Numbered from the stretch's first letter, positions 15,237-24,628 are shown. The stretch is 64,000 bases of DNA from Collinsella sp. (GCA_019419505.1 DXZS01000014.1:42123-106122); one strand, 5' to 3'. Program-made: numbers and translations. Notes: a model not told the origin generated them from the sequence alone.

Positions 15237-17384
15237 ATGGATCTTATCGCCCAGCTCGCCCGCGAGCTCAACCTTAAGGCCGCCAACATCGAGGCGGCCG
15301 TCAAGCTCATCGACGAGGGCAACACCATCCCCTTTATCTCGCGCTACCGCAAGGAAGCAACGGGCGGCATGGACGACGTCGCCCTGCGCGCACTCGACGA
15401 GCGCCTGTCTTACCTGCGCAATCTTGAACAGCGCAAAGAGGACGTCATCCTGCTCATCGACGCCCAGGGCAAGCTCACGCCCGAGCTCGAGGCGCAGATT
15501 CGCGAGGCCACGCAGCTCCAGCGTGTCGAGGACCTCTATAAGCCCTACCGCAAAAAGCGCATGACTCGCGCGCAGAAGGCCCGCGAGGCCGGCCTGGAGC
15601 CGCTCGCCAACATGATCATCATGCAGGCCTCGGCCAAGGGCAGCGCACTCGACGCCGCCGCGGCATACGTCAACGAGGAGGCCGGCTTCGACACGCCCGA
15701 AAAGGCGCTCGCCGGCGCGGCGGACATCGTGGCCGAGACGGTGGCCGAAGACCCCGAGAACGTCGCCGACCTGCGCGCCTTTACGCAAAACACCGCCGAC
15801 ATCGTCGTCGAGGCCACCGACCCCGCCGAGAAGACCCCCTACGAGCCGTACTACAGCTATGACGAGCCCCTGCGCCGCATCCCCAACCACCGCGTGCTGG
15901 CTATCGACCGCGGCGAGCGCGAGGGCAAGCTCCGCGTACGTGTGAACGTCGACGGCGCTGCCGCTACGGCGCGCCTCGGCAGCCGTTGGCCCCGACGCCA
16001 GGGCGTGTTTGCTCCCATCTTCGATGCCGCCATCGCTGACGGTTACAAGCGCCTCATGGCTCCCTCGCTGGAGCGCGAGACCCGCGCCAAACTCACCGTT
16101 CGCGCCCAGACCGAGGCCATCAACGTCTTTGCCAAGAATCTCGAAGGCCTGCTCTCGGCACGCCCCGTACGCGGCGCCCGCGTGCTCGCGCTCGACCCGG
16201 GCTACCGCACCGGCTGCAAGGTCGCCGTCATGGACGAGACCGGCAAGCTGCTCGACCACGGCGTGGTCTACCCCACCAAGCCGCGCCACGACGTCGCCGG
16301 CACCAAGCGCGAGCTCGCCCGCCTCGTCAAGAAGGACGGCGTCAACACCATCGTCATCGGCAACGGCACCGCCAGCCGCGAGACCGAGGAAGTCGTCTCG
16401 GAGTTCATTGCCGAGCAGGCTCCTGAGCTGCGATACACCATCGTCAACGAGGCCGGCGCATCGGTGTACTCCGCCTCCGAACTCGCCAGCCAGGAGTATC
16501 CCGACTTGGACGTCACCGTGCGTGGCGCCATGAGCCTGGGCCGCCGCTTGCAAGACCCGCTGGCAGAGCTCGTCAAGATTCCGCCCCAGTCCATCGGCGT
16601 GGGTCAGTACCAGCACGATCTTGACCAGGCCGAGCTTTCGCGCACCCTGGGCCACGTGGTGGAGGACGTCGTCAACCGCGTGGGCGTCGACGTGAACACC
16701 GCGAGCGCGAGCCTGCTGGGATACGTTTCGGGCATCACGCCGAGCGTGGCCAAGAACATCGTGGCTTTCCGCGAGGAAAACGGCGCCTTTACCGATCGCC
16801 GCCAGCTCAAGAAGGTCCCCAAGCTGGGACCCAAGGCGTACCTCAACGCCGCAGGTTTCCTGCGCATCAGCGGCGGCAAGAACCCGCTCGACGCGACAAG
16901 CGTCCACCCCGAGAGCTACGAGGTGGCAACGGCCGTCTTGGAGCGCGCTGGCGTTGCGGCAAGCGAGCTCAGCCGCGGCGGCGTGCCCGACATCGAGCGC
17001 CGTCTGGGCAGCATCTCGGCGCTGGCAAGCGACCTGGACTGCGGCACCCTCACGCTCATCGACATCGTCAACGAGCTCAAGAAGCCCGGCCGCGACCCGC
17101 GAGACGACGCGCCCGAGGTGGTCTTTAGCCGCTCAGCGCTTTCCATCGACGACCTGGAGCCCGGCATGGAGCTCAAGGGCACGGTGCGCAACGTTGTGGA
17201 CTTTGGCGCCTTCGTCGACGTGGGAGTGCACCAGGACGGCCTCGTGCACATCTCCAAGCTCGCCAACCGCTTCGTCAAGCACCCGAGCGACGTGGTACGC
17301 GTCGGCGACACGGTAAAGGTGTGGGTCGAGAAGGTTGATCGCGATCGCAAAAAGATTTCGCTCACCATGGTGCAGGGGAAGTAA
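15237..17384 (+). CDS. tex: Tex family RNA-binding transcription accessory protein
   Basis: A 715-residue cytoplasmic protein with the full Tex layout. It starts with the N-terminal helical domain (TIPFISRYRKEATGGMDD near residue 32). A YqgF/RNase H-like domain follows (VLALDPGYRTGCKVAVMD near residue 315, with GNGTASRETE). Next come helix-hairpin-helix repeats (SIGVGQYQHD, then NTASASLLGYVSGITPSVAKNI), and a C-terminal S1 RNA-binding domain (about 635-710). The frame is open from 15081, but the conserved protein begins at the ATG at 15237 with AGGA upstream. Tex proteins bind nucleic acid and influence transcription; the precise role is unsettled. It is monocistronic, with terminators on both sides. 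Confidence 0.95.
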   Translation: MDLIAQLARELNLKAANIEAAVKLIDEGNTIPFISRYRKEATGGMDDVALRALDERLSYLRNLEQRKEDVILLIDAQGKLTPELEAQIREATQLQRVEDLYKPYRKKRMTRAQKAREAGLEPLANMIIMQASAKGSALDAAAAYVNEEAGFDTPEKALAGAADIVAETVAEDPENVADLRAFTQNTADIVVEATDPAEKTPYEPYYSYDEPLRRIPNHRVLAIDRGEREGKLRVRVNVDGAAATARLGSRWPRRQGVFAPIFDAAIADGYKRLMAPSLERETRAKLTVRAQTEAINVFAKNLEGLLSARPVRGARVLALDPGYRTGCKVAVMDETGKLLDHGVVYPTKPRHDVAGTKRELARLVKKDGVNTIVIGNGTASRETEEVVSEFIAEQAPELRYTIVNEAGASVYSASELASQEYPDLDVTVRGAMSLGRRLQDPLAELVKIPPQSIGVGQYQHDLDQAELSRTLGHVVEDVVNRVGVDVNTASASLLGYVSGITPSVAKNIVAFREENGAFTDRRQLKKVPKLGPKAYLNAAGFLRISGGKNPLDATSVHPESYEVATAVLERAGVAASELSRGGVPDIERRLGSISALASDLDCGTLTLIDIVNELKKPGRDPRDDAPEVVFSRSALSIDDLEPGMELKGTVRNVVDFGAFVDVGVHQDGLVHISKLANRFVKHPSDVVRVGDTVKVWVEKVDRDRKKISLTMVQGK

Positions 17385-17410
17385 CCGCCAAAGCAAAGGC
17401 ACCCCCTCTC

Positions 17411-17590
17411 GCGATGTGCAAAATCGCGAGCATTCTGCAAATTCCGCCGTTCCAGATGCCCCTCAGAGGCAATAAAGTCACAAACAGCCCCCGTTTTGGC
17501 GTTTTTAGAGCCAAAACGGGGGCTGTTCCATGCTTCGGTTAACTGGTAAAAGCCTTTACCTTGCTGAATACTCTCAATTTTGCACGTCGC
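17411..17590. mobile_element. MITE-like element, copy 1 (30-bp terminal inverted repeats)
   Basis: The ends GCGATGTGCAAAATCGCGAG... (17411-17440) and ...CTCAATTTTGCACGTCGC (17561-17590) are imperfect inverted repeats of 30 bp. The same termini occur at 48666-48876, so this is a dispersed element of about 180-210 bp. Inside is a perfect hairpin, AACAGCCCCCGTTTTGGC / GCCAAAACGGGGGCTGTT (about 17484-17530), that can terminate transcription from tex. No coding potential. Confidence 0.7.
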
Positions 17591-17607
17591 AGGCGGGGGT
17601 ACCTTTG

Positions 17608-17632
17608 CCTACGGCAGGATATGGAAGCCGAG
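17608..17632 (-). pseudogene. Duplicated 3' end of the transaldolase gene
   Basis: Read on the minus strand, the sequence encodes LGFHILP followed by TAG, identical in protein to the end of the transaldolase gene (LGFHILP then TAA at 17765). It differs from the live copy by synonymous bases and by the stop codon used. 22 of 25 bases match. Between the two ends lies a 130-bp hairpin element. Confidence 0.7.
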
Positions 17633-17662
17633 TGCTAACTTGCCGGCAAGCTCGTGTCGGCA

Positions 17663-17734
17663 GCCCCGGCCTTTCCTTTGCCTAGCGCGACCCTTGCGAA
17701 GCGCGTGAGCGATAGGGAAAGGAAAGGCCGGGGC
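17663..17734. repeat. Foldback element between the two transaldolase gene ends
   Basis: GCCCCGGCCTTTCCTTT (17663-17679) and AAAGGAAAGGCCGGGGC (17718-17734) are a perfect 17-bp inverted repeat. The loop contains GCGCGACCC and GCGAAGCGCG, resembling the loop of the element at 44956-45062. Confidence 0.75.
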
Positions 17735-17764
17735 GAACAACCCACGATATAGCCAGCGTTCGCG

Positions 17765-18469
17765 TTACGGCAGAATATGGAAGCCCAGAGCGGCGATATC
17801 TTTAGCAAAACCGCGCACAGTGTCGAGCGAGACCTCGTACGGATCACGGCCGATGTTCTTACGCTTGGCCAGGATGCTGTTGGGCACCGTAATGATCTGG
17901 CAACCACAGGCTTCGGCCTGGTAAATGTTGATAAGCTCGCGCGTGGACGCCCACAAGACCTCGCAGTTGGGCTTGGCGGCAGCCTTCTTGACCGACTCCG
18001 TCATAAACGGAATGGGATCGACACCCGTGTCGGCGATACGGCCGGCAAAGAGCGAGATGATGGACGGCGTCTCGGCGTCAACGGCGTCGACCATCTCATC
18101 GACCTGCGTAGGCGTAAAGATGGTGGTGACGTTGACCTTGATGCCGTCAGCCGAAAGCTTACGGACCAACTCGGCGGTGGACTCGCCTTTGGTGGTCACG
18201 CACGGAATCTTGACGTAGACGTTCTCGGCCCAGGTAGCGATCTCGCGGGCCTCGACCTCCATGGTCTCGACGTCGTCGGCAAAGACTTCAAACGACACGG
18301 ACACATCGGTGATGTGGGCCAGGACCTCCTTGGCAAACGCGCGGTAATCCGTCACGCCGCCCTTTTTCATAAGGGACGGGTTGGTCGTGAAACCCTGAAC
18401 GTTGCCGTTCTCGTACATGTCGAGCATGCCCTCGAGGTTTGCACCGTCAGCGAACACCTTGATTGCCAT
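17765..18469 (-). CDS. Transaldolase / fructose-6-phosphate aldolase family
   Basis: A 234-residue small-type transaldolase. It shows FADGANLEGM, TTNPSLMKKGG, the Schiff-base lysine in NVYVKIPC (about residue 88), NVTTIFTPTQ and SLFAGRIADTG. These short enzymes either move dihydroxyacetone units in the pentose phosphate pathway or split fructose-6-phosphate; sequence alone does not separate the two. The ATG at 18469 is used because AAAGGA lies 9 bases upstream and homology begins there. The 3' end has been affected by an insertion: a second, slightly different copy of its last seven codons lies 130 bp further downstream. Confidence 0.9.
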   Translation of the reverse strand: MAIKVFADGANLEGMLDMYENGNVQGFTTNPSLMKKGGVTDYRAFAKEVLAHITDVSVSFEVFADDVETMEVEAREIATWAENVYVKIPCVTTKGESTAELVRKLSADGIKVNVTTIFTPTQVDEMVDAVDAETPSIISLFAGRIADTGVDPIPFMTESVKKAAAKPNCEVLWASTRELINIYQAEACGCQIITVPNSILAKRKNIGRDPYEVSLDTVRGFAKDIAALGFHILP

Positions 18470-18662
18470 CTGCCTGATTCCTTTCGTTAGCATACGGCCG
18501 ATAAACTGCTAAACACTTTACCTACGTTTATCAAGGCGTGAGCTGCGGTTTTTTATCTTCTCGGCGAACGGTATAAACACCTCAGTGTTTGGATTGATAA
18601 ATCGATTGAGCATGCAAAAGCAAAGAGTCGCAGTTTGAGCAAACGTCAGAAGGCGAGATTCA

Positions 18663-19490
18663 TTAGATGAGGCCAAAATGCTGCATCGCGGTGACGGTGC
18701 CGTCGTGTGCGACATCGTCGGTCACGTAGTCGGCGACCGCCTTGACCTCGGGCATGGCGTTGCCCATGGCCACGGCCGTCTCGACAGCAGCGAGCATGCC
18801 CAGGTCGTTGCCAGAATCGCCAAAGCCAAAGGTGCGCGCATTTCCCTCGCGGCCCAGATACGCCAGCGCTCGCGCCACGCCCACGCCCTTGTCGATGCCC
18901 TTGGGGCTCAGCTCGCGATTCTGACCACCGGTGTTGCACAGCTCAAAGTTGCGATCGATAAAGCCATCGTCGTTGGCCACACAAGCCAGGTCGCACGCGT
19001 TAATGCACACCTTGCCTACGCGCAGACGGCCGTCGACGCGCATCTGATCAACGTCATGCACCACGCCGGCGCCTAGCAGAAATGACTGTTCGACACCAAC
19101 TGGCTCAAGTGAATAGGTGGCACCGTTCGTCTCGAACAACGCCTCGCCGCCCGCCACAGTAATGCGACGCGCGAGCTCCTCAACAATGTCTTCGTCAAAG
19201 CACTCCTCATGCACCACGCGGCCCTCGACCTCGAGCGTGGCGCCCGCCATGGCAACGATGCCCGCCGGATTCAGGGCACGCAGACCATCGGCAACCAGCC
19301 ACAGGGGGCGGCCCGTGCAGATAAATGCCTTGTGCCCCACATCGCGCAGTGCACGGAACGCCTCAGCCACCGTCTGCGAGGGACGAACCGCCGTAAAGTC
19401 CTTATCGGTCATATCGTCGGGATCGAACGACGTCAGCGTGCCGTCCACGTCAAAAAAGAGCACAGCGGATTCGGGGCACGCATCAATCAT
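18663..19490 (-). CDS. HAD superfamily hydrolase, Cof/IIB type
   Basis: A 275-residue phosphatase. Motif I is FFDVDGTLTS (nucleophile Asp near residue 13), motif II is ICTGRP, and motif III/IV is SPKGIDKGVG with GFGDSGNDLGML. A large C2-type cap sits between motifs II and III. Cof-type enzymes remove phosphate from sugar phosphates, FMN or PLP; the substrate is not predictable here. The start at 19490 has GAAAGGA upstream. It is divergent from rlmKL, with only 75 bases between starts. Confidence 0.9.
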   Translation of the reverse strand: MIDACPESAVLFFDVDGTLTSFDPDDMTDKDFTAVRPSQTVAEAFRALRDVGHKAFICTGRPLWLVADGLRALNPAGIVAMAGATLEVEGRVVHEECFDEDIVEELARRITVAGGEALFETNGATYSLEPVGVEQSFLLGAGVVHDVDQMRVDGRLRVGKVCINACDLACVANDDGFIDRNFELCNTGGQNRELSPKGIDKGVGVARALAYLGREGNARTFGFGDSGNDLGMLAAVETAVAMGNAMPEVKAVADYVTDDVAHDGTVTAMQHFGLI

Positions 19491-19565
19491 ATGGGTTCCT
19501 TTCGAGGATAAGGGCAAACGAAGCATCCATCATATAATGGAGCGACGCAATCAGAGAGGTCACCC

Positions 19566-22124
19566 ATGGAATTTTACGCAAGCTGCCCCGAGGGCTTTGA
19601 GTCCGCACTCGCCGATGAGCTTAAACACCTCGGGCTTTCGCATGTCCGCCGCCTGAAGGGCCGCGCTACGTTTGAGGGCGAGCTCGAAGAAGGCTACCGC
19701 GCCTGTCTGTGGTCGCGCCTGGCCAGCCGCGTGTTTGTGGTGCTTGGGCGCTTTGAGGCGCAGGATGCCGATGAACTGTACAACAGCGTTTACGACATCG
19801 CCTGGGAGACCATCATCCGCCCCGGTGCCACCATCGCCATCACCGCCCGCGGCGTGACCGAGCAGCTGCGCAACACGCGCTTCTCGGCCCTGCGCGCCAA
19901 GGACGCACTGTGCGACCGTCTGGCCGAGACCACGGGCCGTCGCGCCGATGTCGATGCCATCGATCCCGACGTTCACCTGCTGCTTTCGCTGCGTCAGCGC
20001 CGCGCGAGCATCAGCCTGGACCTTTCGGGCGACCCACTGTTCAAGCGCCTGCCGCCCGCCGCGACCCGCGCCGGCGAGGGCACACACGTGCTGCGCCCCG
20101 ACTACGCCGCCCTGGTGCTGGCGCAGGTCGGCTGGACCGCGCTGTGCGAGCGCGAGTTGACGGCCGATGACTACGAGAACGAGGCTCTGCCTACGCTGAT
20201 CGATGCCTCGTGCGCCGGTGGCGGCCTGCTGCTGGAGGCCGTGAACATTCTGACCGACCGCGCCCCGGGCGCCGCACGCGAGCGCTGGGGCTTTGAGGGC
20301 TGGCAGCTGCATGACGCTGCCCTGTGGGAGCAGCTGCGTGCCGAAGCGCGCGAGCGCGAGGCGGCGGCGCGCGAACGCCAGGCGCGCATCGTTGCCGTAG
20401 ACATTGACCCTGCCGCCCGCAAGACCGCTGAGCGCATGGTCAAGTGTGCCGGCTACAAGCGCTTTGTCGATTTTTGCGCCGCCAAGTCCGCCACCGTGCT
20501 GGACCACGCAGGTGCCGTTGCCGGTGCCGCCCTGGTCGCGGACACCACCGAGACGCCGCTTTCGCTCATGCACGACGCCATGACGCTGGTCGGCGAGCTG
20601 CGCCGCGCGCCCGAGCTCGCTACCGCACCGGTCGCCGCGCTCACTCGCGACGGCCTTATGGCCCGCGCGCTCCATGCCGAGCCCGCGCGCTCCATCGCCG
20701 TCATGCCCAACAACGAAGAGGCGACTATTGAGGTTTGGCCCTCGCTTGACCACGCTGCCGCGGCATTTGAAGCTGCGACCAGCACGGATGCCGAGGACAA
20801 GACCGCAGATGCCGAAGACGAAGCCGCCAACACCCCCATGTCCGAACCCGCCGCCACGCTCGACCTGGGTGACGGCAAGCCGCTGCCCGTGCTCATCCCC
20901 GAGTCCGAGCAGTTCGCCAACCGCCTGCGCAAGAACGCTCGCCTGCGTCGCAAGTGGGCCAAGCGCGAGGGCGTGAGCTGCTACCGCGTCTACGATGCCG
21001 ACCTGCCCGACTACTCCGCCGCCATCGACCTGTACGAGGGTTGCCCGCAGACGCCGGACCGATGGCTCGTCATCGCCGAATACGCCGCGCCTAAGACCAT
21101 CGACCCCGCACTGGCCCAGGCCCGTATGCTCGACATTCTGGCCATCGCACCGCGTATCCTAGATGTTCCCGCCGAGCATGTGCACGCCAAGGCCCGCATG
21201 CGTTCGCGTGGCGGCTCGCAGTACGGCAAGCAGGGCGCCGGCAAGGGCGGATCGGGCGAGCGCGCCAATATCGCACGCCGTCGCCTCCCGCTCATCGAAG
21301 AGGGCGGCCTTACCTTTGCCGTCAACTTTGACGACTACCTGGACGTGGGCATTTTCTTGGACCACCGCGTCACCCGCAACCTGGTGCGCGAGCACGCCAA
21401 GCAGGCGCGTCGCTTCCTCAACCTGTTTGCCTACACCGGCACCGCCACCTGCTACGCGGCCGATGGCGGCGTCGAGGAGACCGTGACGGTCGACCTCTCC
21501 AACACCTATCTGGACTGGGCCGAGCGCAACATGCGCCAGAACGGCTTTGTGGGTCCGCAGCATCACTTTGTGCGCGACGACGTGCTCGCCTGGATTCGCG
21601 ACCAGCGCCAGACGCGCAACCGCTGGGACCTGATTTTTGTCGACCCGCCCACGTTCTCGAACTCGTCCAAGATGGGCCGCCGCACCTGGGATGTCCAGCG
21701 CGACCATGTTGAGCTGTTGGCCGGCGTATCGCGCCTGCTCGCACAGGGCGGCCATGCCATCTTTAGCTGCAACCTGCGAGGCTTCCGCCCCGAGACACGC
21801 AAGCTCGCACGCGCGGGCGTGGTGCTACAGGACATAACGGCGCAGACCATCCCCGAGGACTTCGCACGCAACCAGAAGGTGCACCATTGCTATATCGTGC
21901 GCCGCCTGCCCATCGAGGACGCCATGGCCGAGGTCGGCTTTAGCGCCGAGGAAATTGCCGAGCGAACCGAGGAGCTGTGCAACCCCGAGGCCCGCAAGCC
22001 CCGTGCGGCAGTACCCGCGCACGCGCAGGCCGGCAACGGCAAGTCCAACTTTGCCGGCAAACCCTCCCCCGCCGGCAAGCCCAAAAAGAAGAAGTTCTAC
22101 GCCAGCAAGCCTAAGGGCAGATAA
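19566..22124 (+). CDS. rlmKL: 23S rRNA methyltransferase RlmKL-like, RlmL half degenerate
   Basis: An 852-residue two-domain protein (E. coli RlmKL is about 700). The THUMP and RlmL part (residues 1-400) keeps TDRAPG and RWGFEGWQLHD. Its SAM motif reads DASCAGGG instead of DPxCGSGT (about 213-220), and the NPPYGER catalytic motif is replaced by VADTTETPL. The C-terminal RlmK part (about 440-790) is intact, with FAYTGTATCYAADGG near 621 and VDPPTFSNSSKM near 692; this half makes m7G2069 in 23S rRNA. An Ala/Asp/Glu-rich insert (about 395-440) and a basic Lys/Pro/Ala tail explain the extra length. The m2G2445 activity is probably lost. It has a GAGG ribosome site before the ATG. Confidence 0.85.
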   Translation: MEFYASCPEGFESALADELKHLGLSHVRRLKGRATFEGELEEGYRACLWSRLASRVFVVLGRFEAQDADELYNSVYDIAWETIIRPGATIAITARGVTEQLRNTRFSALRAKDALCDRLAETTGRRADVDAIDPDVHLLLSLRQRRASISLDLSGDPLFKRLPPAATRAGEGTHVLRPDYAALVLAQVGWTALCERELTADDYENEALPTLIDASCAGGGLLLEAVNILTDRAPGAARERWGFEGWQLHDAALWEQLRAEAREREAAARERQARIVAVDIDPAARKTAERMVKCAGYKRFVDFCAAKSATVLDHAGAVAGAALVADTTETPLSLMHDAMTLVGELRRAPELATAPVAALTRDGLMARALHAEPARSIAVMPNNEEATIEVWPSLDHAAAAFEAATSTDAEDKTADAEDEAANTPMSEPAATLDLGDGKPLPVLIPESEQFANRLRKNARLRRKWAKREGVSCYRVYDADLPDYSAAIDLYEGCPQTPDRWLVIAEYAAPKTIDPALAQARMLDILAIAPRILDVPAEHVHAKARMRSRGGSQYGKQGAGKGGSGERANIARRRLPLIEEGGLTFAVNFDDYLDVGIFLDHRVTRNLVREHAKQARRFLNLFAYTGTATCYAADGGVEETVTVDLSNTYLDWAERNMRQNGFVGPQHHFVRDDVLAWIRDQRQTRNRWDLIFVDPPTFSNSSKMGRRTWDVQRDHVELLAGVSRLLAQGGHAIFSCNLRGFRPETRKLARAGVVLQDITAQTIPEDFARNQKVHHCYIVRRLPIEDAMAEVGFSAEEIAERTEELCNPEARKPRAAVPAHAQAGNGKSNFAGKPSPAGKPKKKKFYASKPKGR

Positions 22125-22127
22125 CAA

Positions 22128-22194
22128 AGTTGCGGTGGAATACGGACTGTTTTGCCTGGAATTAGGCAAATTTAGACCGTATTTCACCGCAACT
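22128..22194. terminator. Two-stem palindrome between convergent rlmKL and kdpE
   Basis: AGTTGCGGTGGAATACGG and CCGTATTTCACCGCAACT pair 17 of 18, with an inner TTTGCCT / AGGCAAA stem. It lies between convergent genes and probably ends both transcripts, or is a repeat element. Confidence 0.6.
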
Positions 22195-22218
22195 CATATT
22201 GGGATGGTGGTTGGCGAT

Positions 22219-22932
22219 CTAGCCTTGGGTGACTAGGCGGTAGCCAATGCCTACATGGGTTTGGATGTAACGCGGATGCGCGGGGTCGGACTCGATCTTC
22301 TTACGCAACGTGCCCATAAAGACGCGCAGGCTCGCCAGGTCGCTCTTGGTCGCCGTACCCCAGATCTCGTGCAAGATAAACTGGTGCGTCAGCACCTTGT
22401 CGGCGTTGTGTGCCAGCAGGCACAAGAGCTTGTACTCGATCGGCGTCAGATGCAGTTCCTCGCCATCCATCGTGGCGATGCCGGCATCAAAATCGATATG
22501 CAACTCGCCGGTATCGAACGAGCCCTCGGAGACAACACCGCCCGCCTGCGCATACGAAAGGCGCCTGAGCGTGGTGCGAATGCGCGCGAGCAGCTCCTCG
22601 ACCGAAAACGGCTTAGTCAGGTAGTCATCGGCGCCGGCATCGAGCGCTCGGATCTTGTCCGCGTCCTCGCTGCGCGCCGAAACCACGATGATCGGCATGC
22701 CCGACCACGCGCGCACCGACTCCACCACCTTGACGCCGTCCATATCGGGCAGGCCCAGATCGAGCAGCACAATGCTCGGCGCCTGCGACGAAGCGGCGGC
22801 GATGGCGGCGTGGGCGGTCTCCACAGCCATATGGCGCAAACCGTGCGCCTCGAGCGCGGCGACGATAAGGTTGCGGACGGCGGGATCGTCCTCAACGACC
22901 AAGATGAGCGGTTTCACGGCAGAGTTCGGCAC
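22219..22932 (-). CDS. kdpE: KdpE-like response regulator
   Basis: A 237-residue OmpR-type response regulator. The receiver domain (1-115) has the phospho-acceptor in LLDLGLPDMDG, preceded by VEDD and followed by KPFSVEELLARI. The C-terminal winged helix (140-232) includes LTPIEYKLLCLLAHNADKVLTHQFILHEIWG, the KdpE-typical sequence. The start is a GTG at 22932, whose GGAG ribosome site overlaps the kdpD stop. It pairs with the upstream KdpD kinase. Kdp regulators respond to potassium limitation or turgor. No kdpFABC pump genes are in the window; the Kup potassium carrier lies just upstream. Confidence 0.92.
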   Translation of the reverse strand: MPNSAVKPLILVVEDDPAVRNLIVAALEAHGLRHMAVETAHAAIAAASSQAPSIVLLDLGLPDMDGVKVVESVRAWSGMPIIVVSARSEDADKIRALDAGADDYLTKPFSVEELLARIRTTLRRLSYAQAGGVVSEGSFDTGELHIDFDAGIATMDGEELHLTPIEYKLLCLLAHNADKVLTHQFILHEIWGTATKSDLASLRVFMGTLRKKIESDPAHPRYIQTHVGIGYRLVTQG

Positions 22933-22936
22933 AGCG

Positions 22937-24562
22937 CTACTCCTTATCAAACGAAACGTCGGCGGCGGGAAGCTCAATCGTAAAGACCGAGCCGTGCGGG
23001 GCCGCCGCGGCAACCCCTATGCTACCGCCATGTGCCAGCGCAATGGAGCGGCAAAGCGAAAGCCCCAAGCCCACACTGCGGCAGCTGTCGGCCAGGCCAT
23101 GGTTGGCGGTGTAGAACGACTCAAAGATTCGCTCGCGGTCCTCGGGCGCAATGCCCGGGCCGTCATCGGCAACCGAGCACGCCACACATCCATCATGGAC
23201 GCCAATCGAGATTACGATATGCGAACCCGCAGGCGTATAGGTGATGGCGTTGTTCACCAGATTGACCACCAGCTGCACCATCAGACGCGCGTCGACGTTG
23301 ACAAGCGCCGGCTCATCGCACGCCACCACCTTAAGGTCGTGCTCGCGCACGGCCGGGTTTACGTGGCGCAATGCCTCCTCGACGATATCGTCCATGAGCT
23401 CGAGTGTGGTCGACAGATGCATGCCGCCGCCCTCGAGCTTGGTGATGGCGAGCAGATTCTCGACGGTAGCATTGAGCCATTGCGCGTCCGAGCGAATGGA
23501 TAGGAGCATACCGCGGCGTGTCTGGTCGTCAAGCACGGCCGTGCCGGTCGAGCCCTGGTCGAGCAGCACGTCGGCATTACCCGAAATGCTGGTAAGCGGC
23601 GTGCGCAAATCGTGCGAGATGGAGCGCAACAAGTTGGCGCGCAGCTGCTCGTTTTTAGCGAGCACCGCCGCTTCCTCACGGGCCTCCATGGCGCGGGCGC
23701 GATCGAGCGCCAGCTCGCCTTCGCTCGCGATGGCATCGGCAAGCGTCCGCTCCTCGGGCGTCAGCGCATCGGGCTCGGCGACAATGGCGAGCACCCCCAC
23801 CACCGAGGCGGGATCGCCCGCGCGCACCATGGTGTCACCCGAGTGCACGGTCAGGTATATGCCAAAGAACGCCGAGCCGCCATAGGTGGCATCGAGCGGC
23901 GTTCCCACATAGGCGGATGCCGAGAGCCGCGGCGGCATCTGCGGCGCCAGCTCGTGCACCGGCGCGGCATCGCCCACGGCCGTGTACATCGTGCGCGGCA
24001 GCAGGTCATCGTCGTCGGCATCGGCGCTATACCACACGACCGGACAGTCCGAAAGACGCGCCAGTTGCGTTGCCATAGCATGCACAATCTGTTGCTGATC
24101 GCCGCACCGCTGCAGCATACGGTTGGTCTCGAGCACCATCTGCGTGCGACGGTCGCTGGCGGCGGCCTGCGCCAGGGCGCGACGCAGGGCCAACGCGATC
24201 GAGCTCGACACGAGCGAGACCGCAAACATGATGAAGAACATGCCGGGGTAGACGCGGTCGATGAGCGACAGCGAGTAGCGCGGGTCGACAAACAAGAAGT
24301 TATAGAGCGCCACGGCAGCAGCCGAGCTCAGCAGGCAATACAGGCGGCTCCAGGTAAAGAAGGCGCACAGCTGCACGGCAAACACATAGACGATCATGAT
24401 GCTCGGCGCGAGACCCGGATGGTCGAGCAGCGCGCCCACAACCGTCGCCGCGACCAGCAGCCCCGCCGATACGCAGGCGTCATACAGAGGGCTGCGACGC
24501 GTCAGCGTTGTACGCCGCCACCAAAAGTTCTCGGCAATATCGCCGTCCGCATGGACGTCCAT
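22937..24562 (-). CDS. kdpD: KdpD-like sensor histidine kinase lacking the N-terminal Kdp/Usp domains
   Basis: A 541-residue membrane kinase, whereas full KdpD is about 900. It begins just before the four-helix DUF4118 membrane domain (about 28-130, with YNFLFVDPRYSL), continues with a GAF-like segment (150-300), then HisKA with SISHDLRTPLTSISGN (His near 318) and an HATPase domain with N, G1 (DDGPGIAPEDRERIFESFY) and G2 (GLGLSLCRSIA) boxes. The cytoplasmic KdpD sensor and universal-stress domains are absent. There is no sign of a frameshift: the upstream gap holds a palindrome and the Kup stop. It is transcribed with kdpE downstream and possibly kup upstream. Confidence 0.9.
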   Translation of the reverse strand: MDVHADGDIAENFWWRRTTLTRRSPLYDACVSAGLLVAATVVGALLDHPGLAPSIMIVYVFAVQLCAFFTWSRLYCLLSSAAAVALYNFLFVDPRYSLSLIDRVYPGMFFIMFAVSLVSSSIALALRRALAQAAASDRRTQMVLETNRMLQRCGDQQQIVHAMATQLARLSDCPVVWYSADADDDDLLPRTMYTAVGDAAPVHELAPQMPPRLSASAYVGTPLDATYGGSAFFGIYLTVHSGDTMVRAGDPASVVGVLAIVAEPDALTPEERTLADAIASEGELALDRARAMEAREEAAVLAKNEQLRANLLRSISHDLRTPLTSISGNADVLLDQGSTGTAVLDDQTRRGMLLSIRSDAQWLNATVENLLAITKLEGGGMHLSTTLELMDDIVEEALRHVNPAVREHDLKVVACDEPALVNVDARLMVQLVVNLVNNAITYTPAGSHIVISIGVHDGCVACSVADDGPGIAPEDRERIFESFYTANHGLADSCRSVGLGLSLCRSIALAHGGSIGVAAAAPHGSVFTIELPAADVSFDKE

Positions 24563-24590
24563 CAGCGCCCCGCCCCTCTCTCAAAAACAA

Positions 24591-24628
24591 AAACCACCAC
24601 AAAGGGGACAGGCACCTTTGTGGTGGTG
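24591..24628. repeat. CCACCACAAAGG palindrome between kup and kdpD
   Basis: AACCACCACAAAGG and CCTTTGTGGTGGTGG pair around GGACAGG. A third half copy (CCTTGTGGTGGTT) follows at once. The core GGGACAGG resembles the centre of other small palindromes in this window. Confidence 0.6.
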
